Of a stretch of 64,000 bases of DNA, positions 17,708 through 27,311 are shown in pieces. The first letter of the stretch is position 1; each line of letters opens with the position of its first letter. Below the pieces are notes generated by a model. It worked only from the letters and a program-made list of their open reading frames with translations, was not told where the DNA came from and ran no database searches. Location: the NCBI RefSeq assembly GCF_051414115.1, contig NZ_JBLKNZ010000001.1:558001-622000 (forward strand). The letters run 5' to 3'. Origin of the DNA: Halovenus marina. GTDB taxonomy: Archaea > Halobacteriota > Halobacteria > Halobacteriales > Haloarculaceae. The position numbers were made by a program, and so were the translations under genes.

Positions 17708-19489
17708 TTACTCGTCAGCGCCCCGCGATTGCGGGTTGCTTCCGGTCGGGCCGACCGAGAAGACGAACTCGTGTTCGGCCTCCGTCTCGAATCGGTCGAG
17801 GATGTCACGGAGCGGTTGCGCGTAGTTTTGCAGGTCGTTTGCGCGCTCTGAGACCTCGTTGAGTTCCGCGGCCTGCTCTTCGGCCGCGCCAGCGACGTTT
17901 TCGGATTCCGCCATCGTCTCCTCGCTGAGTTCGGCAATTTCCCCGATCTGGGCCGACAACTCCTCGATGTTTTCGAGTTCCTCGTCGATGTCGATGTCGT
18001 GGGTCTGTGCGAATGCACCGAGGCTCGCAGCAATCTCGTCGACCGACTCGGAGACGGTCTGGAGTCGTTCCTTCTGGTCGTAGGCGTCGTCGGAGATCTT
18101 CTGGATCGAGTCGGCGACCTGCTCGCTGGCCTGTCGAACCGTCAGGGCGCTCTGTTCGACCTCTGCACCGGCTTCCTCGACCTCGTCGACGTAGCTCTTT
18201 AATTGGCCGGTCGTCTTTTCGAGTTCCTCGATCATGTCGTTGAACTCCGTGGCGATGCGGTCCATCGACTCCTCTTCGCCGTCGGTGGTCATCCGCTGGG
18301 TCAGGTCTCCCTCACCGACGCTGTCCATGATATCCGAGTATTCCTCTGCTTTGTCCTGGAGATATTCGGCCATCTCCTCGGCCTCGGCGCGGGCAACCTC
18401 GGCCTCCTTGCGGGCGCTTTCGGTCTCGGTGATCCGGTCTTTGAGCGACTCGCGCATGCTGTCGAAGGCGCCATACAGGTCTCCGAACTCGTCGATCCGG
18501 TGGGTCGACATGTCCACGTCGAGGTCACCCTCCTCCATCCGGTTTGCCTTCGATTGCAGGTCGGCAAGCGGTGCGAGGGTCTGTCGGCCGATGACCAGCC
18601 CAAGCAGTCCGAGCGCGACGAGCGCCGAGATAATGATAAACAGGACGTTCAGGGCGACGGTGTCCCGGACGGCGAAGGCCTCGCTTTCGGGGACGCTCGT
18701 GACGGCGATCCACTCGTTCGTCCCCACGGACACCCGCTGATAGGCGCGCACCGGATCGCCGCTGACGAACGCGCTGCCGCCCTCGCTCGCGAGTCCGTCG
18801 ATCACGCTCTGGTCGAAGCCATCTGCGCTGTCTTCGTCGGCGAGCAACACTGGCTCACCGCTCGTGCTCAAAAACGACGTTCGTTCCTCGCCCCTGTTGA
18901 GTATCTGTGAGCGAACGTCGAGCGACGCGTCCAGAATGACGATCCGGTCGGATCCCTCTACCTGCGCACCGAACCCGATGACGCGAGTATCGGCAAAATC
19001 CGCTGTCGAATCGTAGGCAGTGTTTGACACCCAGAGACCGTTCTCGAACTCGTCGAGAAAACTCTCCTCGACCCACGGGTAGTCGTATCTCTCCAGGAGC
19101 GGCGAGTCAAGCGAGGTGCTCGCGATGATCCTCCCTTCTGTGGGATCGATCACGTGAACTGCGCTCCGGTCGAGTGACGACTCCTCTGATTCGATCACCT
19201 CCTGGACCACGTCGCTGTCCTCGCTCGTGATGGCGTCGTTCTCCGCGATCAACTGGGCCTCGAACTGTCGGGCGTTGGCCCACTCGCTCATCGCATCCGA
19301 CTGCTGGGCCGCCGACGTTTCGAGCGTTTCCTGTGTCGATTCCTCCAGCGTGTTGTTGACCCGGACGTACCCGACCGCACCCACGAGTCCGATGATAAGT
19401 AACACGACAAGCAGTAACGCACCGAACTTGCGGCTGAATCGTTTCCTGAGAACGTCAGGGACAATACTCGACAGTGTGTTTGCTGACAT
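17708..19489 (-). CDS. Chemoreceptor-like membrane protein with HAMP domains but no signalling tip
   Basis: A 593-residue protein: TM1 at 22-42, an extracellular Cache-type sensor (about 43-285), TM2 (about 286-308), a HAMP domain and a second HAMP-like unit (SVGEGDLTQRM), then coiled coil. In methyl-accepting proteins the hairpin tip has an IADQTNxLALNAxIEAARAG-type motif that binds CheA and CheW. Here that stretch is absent: the coiled coil runs from TVSESVDEIAASLGAF directly to HDIDIDEELENIEELS and the return helix with AGAAEEQAAELNEVS. It may therefore not signal through CheA, or may modulate other receptors. Start at 19489 (MSANTLSS) places TM1 sensibly. No che genes nearby. Confidence 0.8.
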   Translation of the reverse strand: MSANTLSSIVPDVLRKRFSRKFGALLLVVLLIIGLVGAVGYVRVNNTLEESTQETLETSAAQQSDAMSEWANARQFEAQLIAENDAITSEDSDVVQEVIESEESSLDRSAVHVIDPTEGRIIASTSLDSPLLERYDYPWVEESFLDEFENGLWVSNTAYDSTADFADTRVIGFGAQVEGSDRIVILDASLDVRSQILNRGEERTSFLSTSGEPVLLADEDSADGFDQSVIDGLASEGGSAFVSGDPVRAYQRVSVGTNEWIAVTSVPESEAFAVRDTVALNVLFIIISALVALGLLGLVIGRQTLAPLADLQSKANRMEEGDLDVDMSTHRIDEFGDLYGAFDSMRESLKDRITETESARKEAEVARAEAEEMAEYLQDKAEEYSDIMDSVGEGDLTQRMTTDGEEESMDRIATEFNDMIEELEKTTGQLKSYVDEVEEAGAEVEQSALTVRQASEQVADSIQKISDDAYDQKERLQTVSESVDEIAASLGAFAQTHDIDIDEELENIEELSAQIGEIAELSEETMAESENVAGAAEEQAAELNEVSERANDLQNYAQPLRDILDRFETEAEHEFVFSVGPTGSNPQSRGADE

Positions 19490-19659
19490 CTCTTGCAACC
19501 CCCCGGAACTGATCCTGTCAAGAGAAGTCGTCTCGACCGAAATAAGTGTACCGGCTGTTCTGTCGGCTGATTGGTGCGTCTGTCGACCTGCGCTCGACTG
19601 ATCGCTCGCTGCTCGGAATATCAATTATGTTTAAACCCGGGGCAACCAAACGCACCTGC

Positions 19660-20874
19660 ATGAAAGAGGAGTCCGTGTACACGGAGTTTGACGTCGCTCC
19701 TGTCGTCAACGCGGCAGGGACGAAAACCCGGATCGGGGGAAGCCGGATCCGGACGGAGGCACTGGAGGGGATGAACCGCGCGGCCGAGGACTTCGTCCGT
19801 CTGTCGGACCTGCAGGCCGCTGCGAGCGACCGGATCGCCGAGGTGACGGGGGCGGAGGCTGGCTACGTCACGAACGGCGCGGCCGGTGGACTCGTGCTCG
19901 CGGCCGCGGCCGCAATCGCTGGCGACGACCCCGGCGCGATGAGTCGCCTCCCGGATACCGAGAGCCGGCCCGACGAGATCATCATGCCTCGGACACACCG
20001 TACCGCGTACGACCACGCACTCCGGACGGCGGGGGCGACCATCGTCGACATCGGCGCGAACGACCGGCATCTCGACACCGGGTCCCGCAACACCGAACCC
20101 TGGGAGTACGCCGACGCTATCTCCGAGGACACCGCCGCAATCGGGCACATCTACAAGTCCTACAACGGGCCACCGCTCTCGACCGTGTGTGACATCGCGC
20201 ACGAGCACGACCTGCCGGTCATCGTCGACGCGGCCGCGGAGGTGCCGCCGGTCGACAACCTCTCGTGGTTCACCGAGCAGGGCGCAGATCTTGTCGCATT
20301 CAGCGGCGGCAAGGCGATCCGCGGTCCACAGACCGCTGGCATCCTCGCCGGTCGGGAGGATCTTATCACCTCGGTGGCTCGCCAGCACCTCGACATGCAC
20401 GCCGCAGACGAGGTGTGGGAGCCACCACAGCGGTTGCTCAAGGCCGACGAACTCGACGGCGTGTTCAAGCAGGGGATCGGCCGCCCGCTGAAAGTCGGCA
20501 AGGAGGAACTCGTCGGAATGCTGCGGGCGCTGAACGCGTTCATCGAGGAGGACCAGGAAGCGCTGCTCGCGGAGTGGTGGGAACGCTCTGAGTACGTCGC
20601 CGAGACGCTTGGCGACCTCGCGGGTCTCTCGACCGACATCGACGACAGCGCCCGGTCAGTCGCGCCGACGGTCGGGGTGACCGTCGACGAGTCTGCTGCG
20701 GGCCAATCGGCCGCCGACCTCGTGTACGCGCTCCGGCAGGAAGACCCGAGAGTCTTCGTCGGCGGCGACGGCGTCTCGGCGGGAACGTTTTCGATCAACC
20801 CGATGTGTCTGACCGACGAGGAGACCGACTACCTCCTCGACCGCATCGAAGCACACCTCACGGAGGAAGCCTAA
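19660..20874 (+). CDS. SelA-like PLP-dependent lyase/aminotransferase fold protein
   Basis: A 404-residue fold-type I PLP enzyme of the selenocysteine synthase (SelA)-like family. Key features are VVNAAGTKTRIGGS near the N terminus, IVDAAAEVPP with the aspartate that pairs with the PLP nitrogen, and SGGKAIRGPQ with the Schiff-base lysine at residue 218. Nothing else suggests selenium metabolism; haloarchaeal and bacterial relatives act in catabolism, for example on aminosugar acids (DgaE type). The next gene, a glucose-dehydrogenase homologue, starts 2 nt after its stop, and a TIM-barrel protein follows, so a sugar-derived substrate is likely. Start at 19660; the region upstream is AT-richer promoter sequence. 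Confidence 0.75.
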   Translation: MKEESVYTEFDVAPVVNAAGTKTRIGGSRIRTEALEGMNRAAEDFVRLSDLQAAASDRIAEVTGAEAGYVTNGAAGGLVLAAAAAIAGDDPGAMSRLPDTESRPDEIIMPRTHRTAYDHALRTAGATIVDIGANDRHLDTGSRNTEPWEYADAISEDTAAIGHIYKSYNGPPLSTVCDIAHEHDLPVIVDAAAEVPPVDNLSWFTEQGADLVAFSGGKAIRGPQTAGILAGREDLITSVARQHLDMHAADEVWEPPQRLLKADELDGVFKQGIGRPLKVGKEELVGMLRALNAFIEEDQEALLAEWWERSEYVAETLGDLAGLSTDIDDSARSVAPTVGVTVDESAAGQSAADLVYALRQEDPRVFVGGDGVSAGTFSINPMCLTDEETDYLLDRIEAHLTEEA

Positions 20875-20875
20875 C

Positions 20876-21940
20876 ATGAAAGCAATCGCAGTCAAGCGGG
20901 GGGAATCGAGGCCGCGAGTGATCGACGTCGAGCGACCGAACAGAGAACCGGGTGAAGTGCTCGTCCGGACGCTCAGAGTCGGCATCGACGGCACCGACCA
21001 CGGCGTCATCGAGGAGAGTCACGGCAACTTCCCCGAGGGCGAGGACTACCAGATCCTCGGCCACGAGACGGTCGGCGTCGTTGAGGAGGCTGGTGACACC
21101 GACCTCGATGAGGGACAACTCGTCGTCCCGACGGTGCGGCGACCACCTGCGGAGGGGACAAACGAGTACTTCGAGCGCGGCGAACCCGACATGGCTCCGG
21201 CGGGTCACTACGTCGAACGCGGCATCGTCGGCGCGCACGGGAACATGTGCGAGTACTTCACCAGCGAGCCACAGTTTCTCGTCCCCGTCCCCGAGTCGTT
21301 GGCCGAGACGGGCTTTCTCGTCGAACCGATCAGCAACTCCGAGAAGGCGCTGGACATGATGTACGCCTCGCGGTCGACCTTCGAGTGGAACCCAGAGGCG
21401 GCAATCGTCCTCGGCAACGGCCCACTTGGCCTGTTGACGCTCGCGATGCTCGACGACCACGTCGACCGCCAGTACTGTCTGGGTCGGCGCGACCGGCCGG
21501 ACCCGACACTCGACATCATCGACAAACTCGACGCGACGTACGTCGACTCCCGCGAGACGCCGGTCGACGAGATTCCCGAAGCTTACGAGCCGATGGACAT
21601 GGTGCTCGAAGCGACCGGCTACGCGAAACACGCCTTCCAGACCATCGACGCGCTGGGGGCAAACGGCGTCGGCGCACTGCTCGGCATCCCCGACGACTGG
21701 GACTTCGAGGTCGAGGGCGGCCGACTCCACCGCGAGTTCGTCCTCGAGAACAAGGCTCTGCTCGGTAGCGTCAACTCGCACGTCCCGCACTTCGAGGCGG
21801 CCATCGAGACGCTCCAGTCCTATCCCGACTGGCTCGTCGACGATATCATCACCCACGTCTACGAACCCGAGGAAGTCGACGCGGCCTTCGAGACCGGCGA
21901 CGACCGGATCAAGGTCGTCATCGAGTTCGACTCGCTGTAA
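20876..21940 (+). CDS. gdh: Glucose 1-dehydrogenase, haloarchaeal zinc MDR type
   Basis: A 354-residue medium-chain dehydrogenase close to characterised Haloferax glucose dehydrogenase. Conserved pieces include RTLRVGIDGTDH with the catalytic zinc ligand Asp, GHETVG with the His-Glu pair, FERGEPDMAPAGHYVERGIVGAHG, and the cofactor loop GNGPLGLLTLAML. It oxidises glucose or a related aldose to the lactone with NAD(P), feeding the semi-phosphorylative Entner-Doudoroff route. Placement 1 nt behind the SelA-like gene and 45 nt before the TIM-barrel gene implies one operon; here it may serve another aldose than glucose. Confidence 0.85.
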   Translation: MKAIAVKRGESRPRVIDVERPNREPGEVLVRTLRVGIDGTDHGVIEESHGNFPEGEDYQILGHETVGVVEEAGDTDLDEGQLVVPTVRRPPAEGTNEYFERGEPDMAPAGHYVERGIVGAHGNMCEYFTSEPQFLVPVPESLAETGFLVEPISNSEKALDMMYASRSTFEWNPEAAIVLGNGPLGLLTLAMLDDHVDRQYCLGRRDRPDPTLDIIDKLDATYVDSRETPVDEIPEAYEPMDMVLEATGYAKHAFQTIDALGANGVGALLGIPDDWDFEVEGGRLHREFVLENKALLGSVNSHVPHFEAAIETLQSYPDWLVDDIITHVYEPEEVDAAFETGDDRIKVVIEFDSL

Positions 21941-21985
21941 GGCCAATCCGAACGCCTAAGGATCGAAAAGCGCAGACTGCAGACG

Positions 21986-23035
21986 ATGCTCGAAAAAGGA
22001 ACGAGTTACTTCGGCGTCCGCGACCCGAAGCACGCCGAGACGGATCTCGACCGGTTCGAGGAGGAGGGACTCAACGCAATCTTGCACACGTTCAGCGAGC
22101 GCGACCGGGAGTACTTCTACGACCTGCGAGACGACCTCGACCTCGGGTACGACGGTGGGGCGGGAACGATGGAACAGATCGTCGCCGCGAGCAAGGAGCG
22201 GGGGTTCCGCGTGTACGTCAACCCGTGGGCGGTCGGGCGCGTGTTCGGCGGTGAGGCCTTCTCTGAGTTCATCGGTCGGAACCCCGAGTCGTGCCAGCGA
22301 CTCTCGACCGGCGAGCGCGTCCCGGCGGCGTGTTTCAACGACCCGACGTTCCGGGAGTTCATGCGCGAGTGGACGCGCGACGCGGCCAGTCTCGGCGCGG
22401 ACGTGCTCTTCTGGGACGAACCACACTGGTTCATCCCGGAGTGGCACGGTGAGAACGTCCCCGAGGGCGCGTGGACGTGTCGGTGTGAGAGCTGTCAGGC
22501 GGCCTATCGAGAGCGCTACGACGAGCAGATGCCCGCGACCCAGACTGAACGCGTCGACGAGTTCCGCGAAGCCATGCTCGTCGACTTTCTCGAAGAGATG
22601 ATGGAGATAACCCACGAGGCGGGTGCTAAAAACGCCGTCTGTCTGCTGCCGAGCGAGGACGCGGAACACGGACTGCGCGACTGGCAGCAAATCGCTGAAC
22701 GCGACCCGCTGGACATCCTCGTCACCGACCCGTACTGGAACATCTTCGACCACGCGGACTCCGCCGAGACCTTTGTCTCCTATTTCACCGAGAAAGTCGT
22801 CTCGCTCGCCGACGAGTACGACCTGGAGAGTCAGATCTGGATCCAGGGCTTCGCGCTCGACGGCGACCCGGAGACCGTCGAGGCGGTCCGAACCGCGACA
22901 CGTGAGGCAGTCGACGGCGGCGTCGACAGCGTCTTCATGTGGGGGTACGACGCCTGCCGAACCGTCTCCAGCATCGCCTGTGAGGACCCCGAGGCCGTCT
23001 GGGACGCCCACCTCGACGAACTGCCGGACTCGTAG
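21986..23035 (+). CDS. Putative TIM-barrel glycoside-hydrolase-like protein
   Basis: A 349-residue soluble protein with alternating beta/alpha pattern and no signal peptide. The segment ADVLFWDEPHWFIPEW (about 131-146) looks like a barrel strand ending in acidic catalytic residues, and WGYDACR near the C terminus is another strand end; a CRCESC cluster (about 157-162) may bind a metal. I cannot place it in a named family. Its position behind the SelA-like and glucose dehydrogenase genes suggests hydrolysis of an intracellular glycoside or another sugar derivative, which is inference only. Confidence 0.6.
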   Translation: MLEKGTSYFGVRDPKHAETDLDRFEEEGLNAILHTFSERDREYFYDLRDDLDLGYDGGAGTMEQIVAASKERGFRVYVNPWAVGRVFGGEAFSEFIGRNPESCQRLSTGERVPAACFNDPTFREFMREWTRDAASLGADVLFWDEPHWFIPEWHGENVPEGAWTCRCESCQAAYRERYDEQMPATQTERVDEFREAMLVDFLEEMMEITHEAGAKNAVCLLPSEDAEHGLRDWQQIAERDPLDILVTDPYWNIFDHADSAETFVSYFTEKVVSLADEYDLESQIWIQGFALDGDPETVEAVRTATREAVDGGVDSVFMWGYDACRTVSSIACEDPEAVWDAHLDELPDS

Positions 23036-23123
23036 CTCGGCTGCCAACGTCCGATCTTGGCTATGCACGACCCGTTGGGAAAGTGACAGAGCATTTAAGA
23101 AGGGCTGAACGAAAGAATGGATA

Positions 23124-24533
23124 ATGGGGGAGCCGATACGCGTTCTCCACGTTGACGACGATCCCACGATCTGTGAGTTGACCTCGGAGGTACTCACAGA
23201 CCACAGCGACCGGATCGAGGTGACGACGACGACCGATCCGGCGGAGGCGCTCGATATTGTCGAATCAGCGTCGATCCAGTGTGTCGTCTCCGATTACGAG
23301 ATGGGCGAGATGGACGGTCTCGAACTGCTCACCGACGTTCGGACCGCTCATCCGGATCTGCCCTTCATTCTGTTCACCAGCAAGGGAAGCGAGGAAGTGG
23401 CGAGCGACGCAATCTCGGCGGGCGTCACTGACTATCTCCAGAAGGGGACGGGTGTCGACCAGTACACGGTGCTCGCAAACCGTATCGAGAACGTCGTCGA
23501 GAAGTACCGCGCCGAGCAGAACCTCCAGCAAAGCGAGGCGGAACTGCGCAGAAAGAGCAAGATGCTCGACGTGATTCTCGACCACGTTCCGCTTCACATC
23601 TACATGAAAGACGAGGAGGCCCGCCACACGTGGGTGAGCGACTACTTCATGGGTTCGAACGACCAGATCGGCAAGACCGACCCGGAGTACTTCGACCAGG
23701 AGTGGGCCGAGGAGACCTATCAGGAGGAACTGGAGATCATCGAGACGGGCGAGCCGATCATCAAACAGGAGCGCTACGATCCCGCACGGGATATGTGGGT
23801 GCTGAACTCGAAGGTGCCCTGGAAAGACGACGACGGCGAGGTCGTCGGGCTTGTCGGGGCGACCTGGGACATCACCGAACGCAAGGAGATGCAGATCGAA
23901 CTCGAACATCAGAAAGAGCGTCTGGAGACGCTCATGGGGGCGCTGTCACACGATATGCGGAACACGCTGCAACTCGCCCAGACCAACCTCACGCTGTACT
24001 CGAACCAGGGTGACCAGACACACCTCGAAACGCTCGAACGCACCCACGAGCGGATGGAACAGATCCTCAACGACACGCTGACGCTCGCCCGAAACGGGAA
24101 GTCCATCGGGGAGACAGAGCCAGTCGACTTGGAGACGATTGCGGAAAAGAGCTGGGCCACGGTCGATACGCAGGGGGCAACGCTCGTCGTCGATGGGACA
24201 CTCTCGTTCGAGGCAGACCGGTCTCGCCTCCAGCAACTGTTCGAGAACCTCTTTCACAACGCGGTCCAGCACGCTGGCGAAAACGTCACGATCACGGTCG
24301 GTGCCAACGACGCGAGCTTTTACGTCGAGGACGACGGGGCGGGCGTCCCGCCGGAGGAACGTGAGACAATCTTCGAGGTCGGGTACACGACGTCCGACGA
24401 CGGAACTGGCTTCGGCCTCGCAATCGTCGAGGCGGTCACCAGCGCGCACGGCTGGGAGATCACTATCGAGGACGGTGACGAGGGCGGTGCCCGATTCGTC
24501 ATCGACGGCGTGTCGACGCTCGCGCGCGTCTGA
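23124..24533 (+). CDS. Hybrid receiver-PAS histidine kinase
   Basis: A 469-residue cytoplasmic sensor. Receiver domain at 1-120 with phospho-acceptor Asp in VVSDYEMGEMDG and the lysine in LFTSKGS; PAS/PAC domain (about 145-255, ending VGATWDITERK); dimerisation region with the phosphorylatable histidine in ALSHDMRNTL (about 276); GHKL ATPase (NLFHNAVQHAGE, DDGAGVPPEE, GTGFGLAI). No membrane segment. The order REC-PAS-HK is common in haloarchaea, where the ligands are mostly unknown. Single gene, convergent with ppc. Confidence 0.9.
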   Translation: MGEPIRVLHVDDDPTICELTSEVLTDHSDRIEVTTTTDPAEALDIVESASIQCVVSDYEMGEMDGLELLTDVRTAHPDLPFILFTSKGSEEVASDAISAGVTDYLQKGTGVDQYTVLANRIENVVEKYRAEQNLQQSEAELRRKSKMLDVILDHVPLHIYMKDEEARHTWVSDYFMGSNDQIGKTDPEYFDQEWAEETYQEELEIIETGEPIIKQERYDPARDMWVLNSKVPWKDDDGEVVGLVGATWDITERKEMQIELEHQKERLETLMGALSHDMRNTLQLAQTNLTLYSNQGDQTHLETLERTHERMEQILNDTLTLARNGKSIGETEPVDLETIAEKSWATVDTQGATLVVDGTLSFEADRSRLQQLFENLFHNAVQHAGENVTITVGANDASFYVEDDGAGVPPEERETIFEVGYTTSDDGTGFGLAIVEAVTSAHGWEITIEDGDEGGARFVIDGVSTLARV

Positions 24534-24554
24534 CGACGCCTGTCCGAGCCAGTG

Positions 24555-27248
24555 TCACCCGGTGTTTTTCATCCCTGCGGCGATGCCTTTGACAGTCAGA
24601 CGGAGGGTTCGCTCTTCGGTATCAGTTCGGTGGGTCTGGGCGAGCAGATGCGTCTGCAGGAGGTTGAGCGGGTCGACGTAGGGGTTGCGCCGCTCCAGCG
24701 ACTCGCGGAGCCAGTCGCGCTCGATGGGCGATCCCCGGCCGGTGATGTCGGTGACCAGTTCGATGGTTCGCTCGTACTCGTCGGTGATGCGCGGGAAGAA
24801 CTGCTCGCGGAGTTCCGTGTGCGCGAGGTCGGCGTACTCGTGTGCAATCTCCATGTCCGTCCGGCCGAGCGCGAGCGCCGCGTTGTCGAGTCGCGTGCGG
24901 AAGAACGGCCACTGCTCGTACATCTCCTGCAGCGTCTCGATGTCGCCGCCGTCGTCGAGATACGCGCTGATCCCGGTGCCGAGTGCGTACCAGCCGGGGA
25001 GGATACAGCGGGACTGTGTCCAGGAGAACACCCACGGGATCGCCCGAAGGTCCTCGACGTTTCGCTCGCCCGACCGGGAGGCTGGTCGCGAGCCCATGTT
25101 TAGGTCTTCGATGACAGTAATCGGTGTCGCCTGCTCGAAGTAGGAGACGAAGCCCTCTGTCTCAAGTAGATCGAGATACTCTTCGCGTGCGGCCGCTGCC
25201 ATCTGATCCATGGCGTCGATCCACTCCTCATTGATATCCTCGTCCGGCGTTTCAATCGCTCGGTGACGCGACCGGATCTGGGCGTTCAGCATTTGCTCGA
25301 TGTTGCGCTCTGCGATCCGGGGGTTGCCGTACTTTTCGGAGATAGCCTCCCCTTGCTCGGTGAACTTCACCTGGCCGGTGATCGTCGAGTTCGGCAAGGA
25401 GAGCAGGGCGTCGTTCATCGGCCCGCCGCCGCGGGAAATCGACCCGCCGCGGCCGTGGAACAGCCGCATCGTCACGTCGTGGTCGTCACAGATCTCCGCG
25501 AGTCGGCGCTGGTTCTTGTACAGCGACCAGTTCGCGGCGAGAAAGCCGTTTTCCTTGTTCGAGTCCGAATATCCGAGCATGATCTCCTGGAGGCCGCCGC
25601 GTGCCTCGATGGCCTGGCTGTAGGCCTCGTTCTCGAACAGCGTCCCCATAATCTCGCGTGCGCCCGACAGCGCCGACTCGGTTTCGAGTAGGGGCACGAT
25701 GTCGAGTCCGCAGTGACCGGGGAGTTCGACGACGTCGGCCTGGTCGGCCAGAAAGAGCACTTCGAGTACGTGTGAAGGCTCCTCTGTCATCGAGATGCAG
25801 TACGTGTCGATCGTCTGGACGCCGAACTCGCGGTGCCAGTCCGCAAGCCGGTCGAAGCGCTCACAGACACGCTGTGCGGTATCGGAGAGCCCGGTCGGGT
25901 CCTCGAGATCGATGATCGGCTCGGCTTGCAAGATCGCATCGGTCAACACCTCGATGCGCTCGTCCTCGGAGAGGTTCTGGTAGTCGATCCCCTGTCGGTC
26001 GAGCGTCTCGGCGACCGCTTCGGTGTGGTTTTCCTGGTGGTCGCGAAGGTCGAGTGCAGCGAGTGCAAATCCGAAGGTGTCGACGCGGCGAGCCAGCGGG
26101 TCGACGTGTGCCTCGGCGACAACATCGGCATTATTGTCTCTGAGGCTCTGGGCGATCACCTCCAAGTCCTCCTGCAGTTCCTCGACATCTTCGTAGCCGC
26201 CGGGGCGGACGTCACCGACGCGGTCCAGCCGTTCACGCATCAGACGGAGCTTCTGTCGGTACGGCTCGTCGGGGTAGCGGTCCTCGGCTTCGGCGGCGAC
26301 GCCGGGAAGCTGTTCCCGGCTGAGCGCGAGCGACCGCTCGAACTCCCGGCCGACGTCGAGACGGCTACCGTCCTGACTCAGCACGCCCGACAGTTCCTTG
26401 AGGTCCTGCCGGTACCGTTCGAGCACGACTCGGCGCTGTCGTTCGAGCGTCGTTTCTGTCACTTCGGGTGTGACGAAGGGGTTTCCGTCACGGTCGCTGC
26501 CCGCCCACGAGCGAAACTCGAACAGCTTCGGCACGTCTACCTCACCGAACTCCCCGTCGAGTGCGTCCTCGAGTTCGTCGTAGATCTCCCCCACCACGTC
26601 GTAGAGGGTGTTTTCGAGATACCACTGGACGTTTCTGGCCTCGTCTTCCGGCTCCGGGCGGCGATTCCGGACCTGTGGCGTCTGCCAGAGACTCGTCACC
26701 TCGGCGTCGATGTCCCGCTCGACGTGACCGCGCTCCTTGTCCGTGAGGTGACGCTCATCGAGCGTCTCGATGTGGTTCGCGACCTCGCGGAGCTTGGATT
26801 TGACCGTTTTCCGGCGGGCTTCGGTCGGGTGGGCAGTAAACGTCGGCTCGATCAGCACGTCGTCGAGAACGGATTCGACGTCTGTCGCCTCGAGGTCGTC
26901 CGCAGCGAGTTCTTCGGCCGCCGTTTCGAGGCTGTCTTCGAGTGTTCCCTCCTGCGACCCCTCTCGAAGGGCGCGGACGCGCTCGCGCTCCTCAGCGAGG
27001 TTAATCAGCTCGAAGTAGGTCGTGAACGCTCGTGCGACGACGCTTTGCTCGTCCGGTGAAAGCCCTTCGAGTGTCCCGTGGAGTGGCTGTCGGCTGTCGA
27101 GTTCCCCGTCACGGTAATCGATTGCGGCGGTTCTGAGCTCCTCGACCGTCTCGAAGTCACCCCGCGATGCCTGCTGTTTCAGTACATCCCCCAGCAACGC
27201 TCCGAGTTCGCGGATATCCTGACGGACAGTCCGGTTGTGGAGTGTCAT
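24555..27248 (-). CDS. ppc: Phosphoenolpyruvate carboxylase
   Basis: An 897-residue bacterial-type PEPC. Diagnostic catalytic motifs are all present: TFTAHPTEARRK with the catalytic His, GYSDSNKENGFLAANW with the active-site lysine, and FHGRGGSISRGGGP. The enzyme adds bicarbonate to PEP to give oxaloacetate, refilling the citric acid cycle. The start MTLHNRTVRQ at 27248 is chosen because the 17 upstream codons are not conserved-looking. The gene lies 63 bp behind trmB on the same strand, so it may be read from the trmB promoter as well as its own. Confidence 0.95.
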   Translation of the reverse strand: MTLHNRTVRQDIRELGALLGDVLKQQASRGDFETVEELRTAAIDYRDGELDSRQPLHGTLEGLSPDEQSVVARAFTTYFELINLAEERERVRALREGSQEGTLEDSLETAAEELAADDLEATDVESVLDDVLIEPTFTAHPTEARRKTVKSKLREVANHIETLDERHLTDKERGHVERDIDAEVTSLWQTPQVRNRRPEPEDEARNVQWYLENTLYDVVGEIYDELEDALDGEFGEVDVPKLFEFRSWAGSDRDGNPFVTPEVTETTLERQRRVVLERYRQDLKELSGVLSQDGSRLDVGREFERSLALSREQLPGVAAEAEDRYPDEPYRQKLRLMRERLDRVGDVRPGGYEDVEELQEDLEVIAQSLRDNNADVVAEAHVDPLARRVDTFGFALAALDLRDHQENHTEAVAETLDRQGIDYQNLSEDERIEVLTDAILQAEPIIDLEDPTGLSDTAQRVCERFDRLADWHREFGVQTIDTYCISMTEEPSHVLEVLFLADQADVVELPGHCGLDIVPLLETESALSGAREIMGTLFENEAYSQAIEARGGLQEIMLGYSDSNKENGFLAANWSLYKNQRRLAEICDDHDVTMRLFHGRGGSISRGGGPMNDALLSLPNSTITGQVKFTEQGEAISEKYGNPRIAERNIEQMLNAQIRSRHRAIETPDEDINEEWIDAMDQMAAAAREEYLDLLETEGFVSYFEQATPITVIEDLNMGSRPASRSGERNVEDLRAIPWVFSWTQSRCILPGWYALGTGISAYLDDGGDIETLQEMYEQWPFFRTRLDNAALALGRTDMEIAHEYADLAHTELREQFFPRITDEYERTIELVTDITGRGSPIERDWLRESLERRNPYVDPLNLLQTHLLAQTHRTDTEERTLRLTVKGIAAGMKNTG

Positions 27249-27311
27249 ATCGCCCGCGTACACAGTGGCGGGATGAAAACCCACCGGTCTGGAAAGCAAA
27301 TGGTCCCGAAC

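Noticed and set aside
19660..20874. Selenocysteine synthase function
   Set aside because: SelA-like fold only; nothing for selenium or Sec-tRNA nearby, and the operon partners point to sugar catabolism.
25833..27059. 408-codon plus-strand frame inside ppc
   Set aside because: Antisense shadow of a confidently identified PEP carboxylase.
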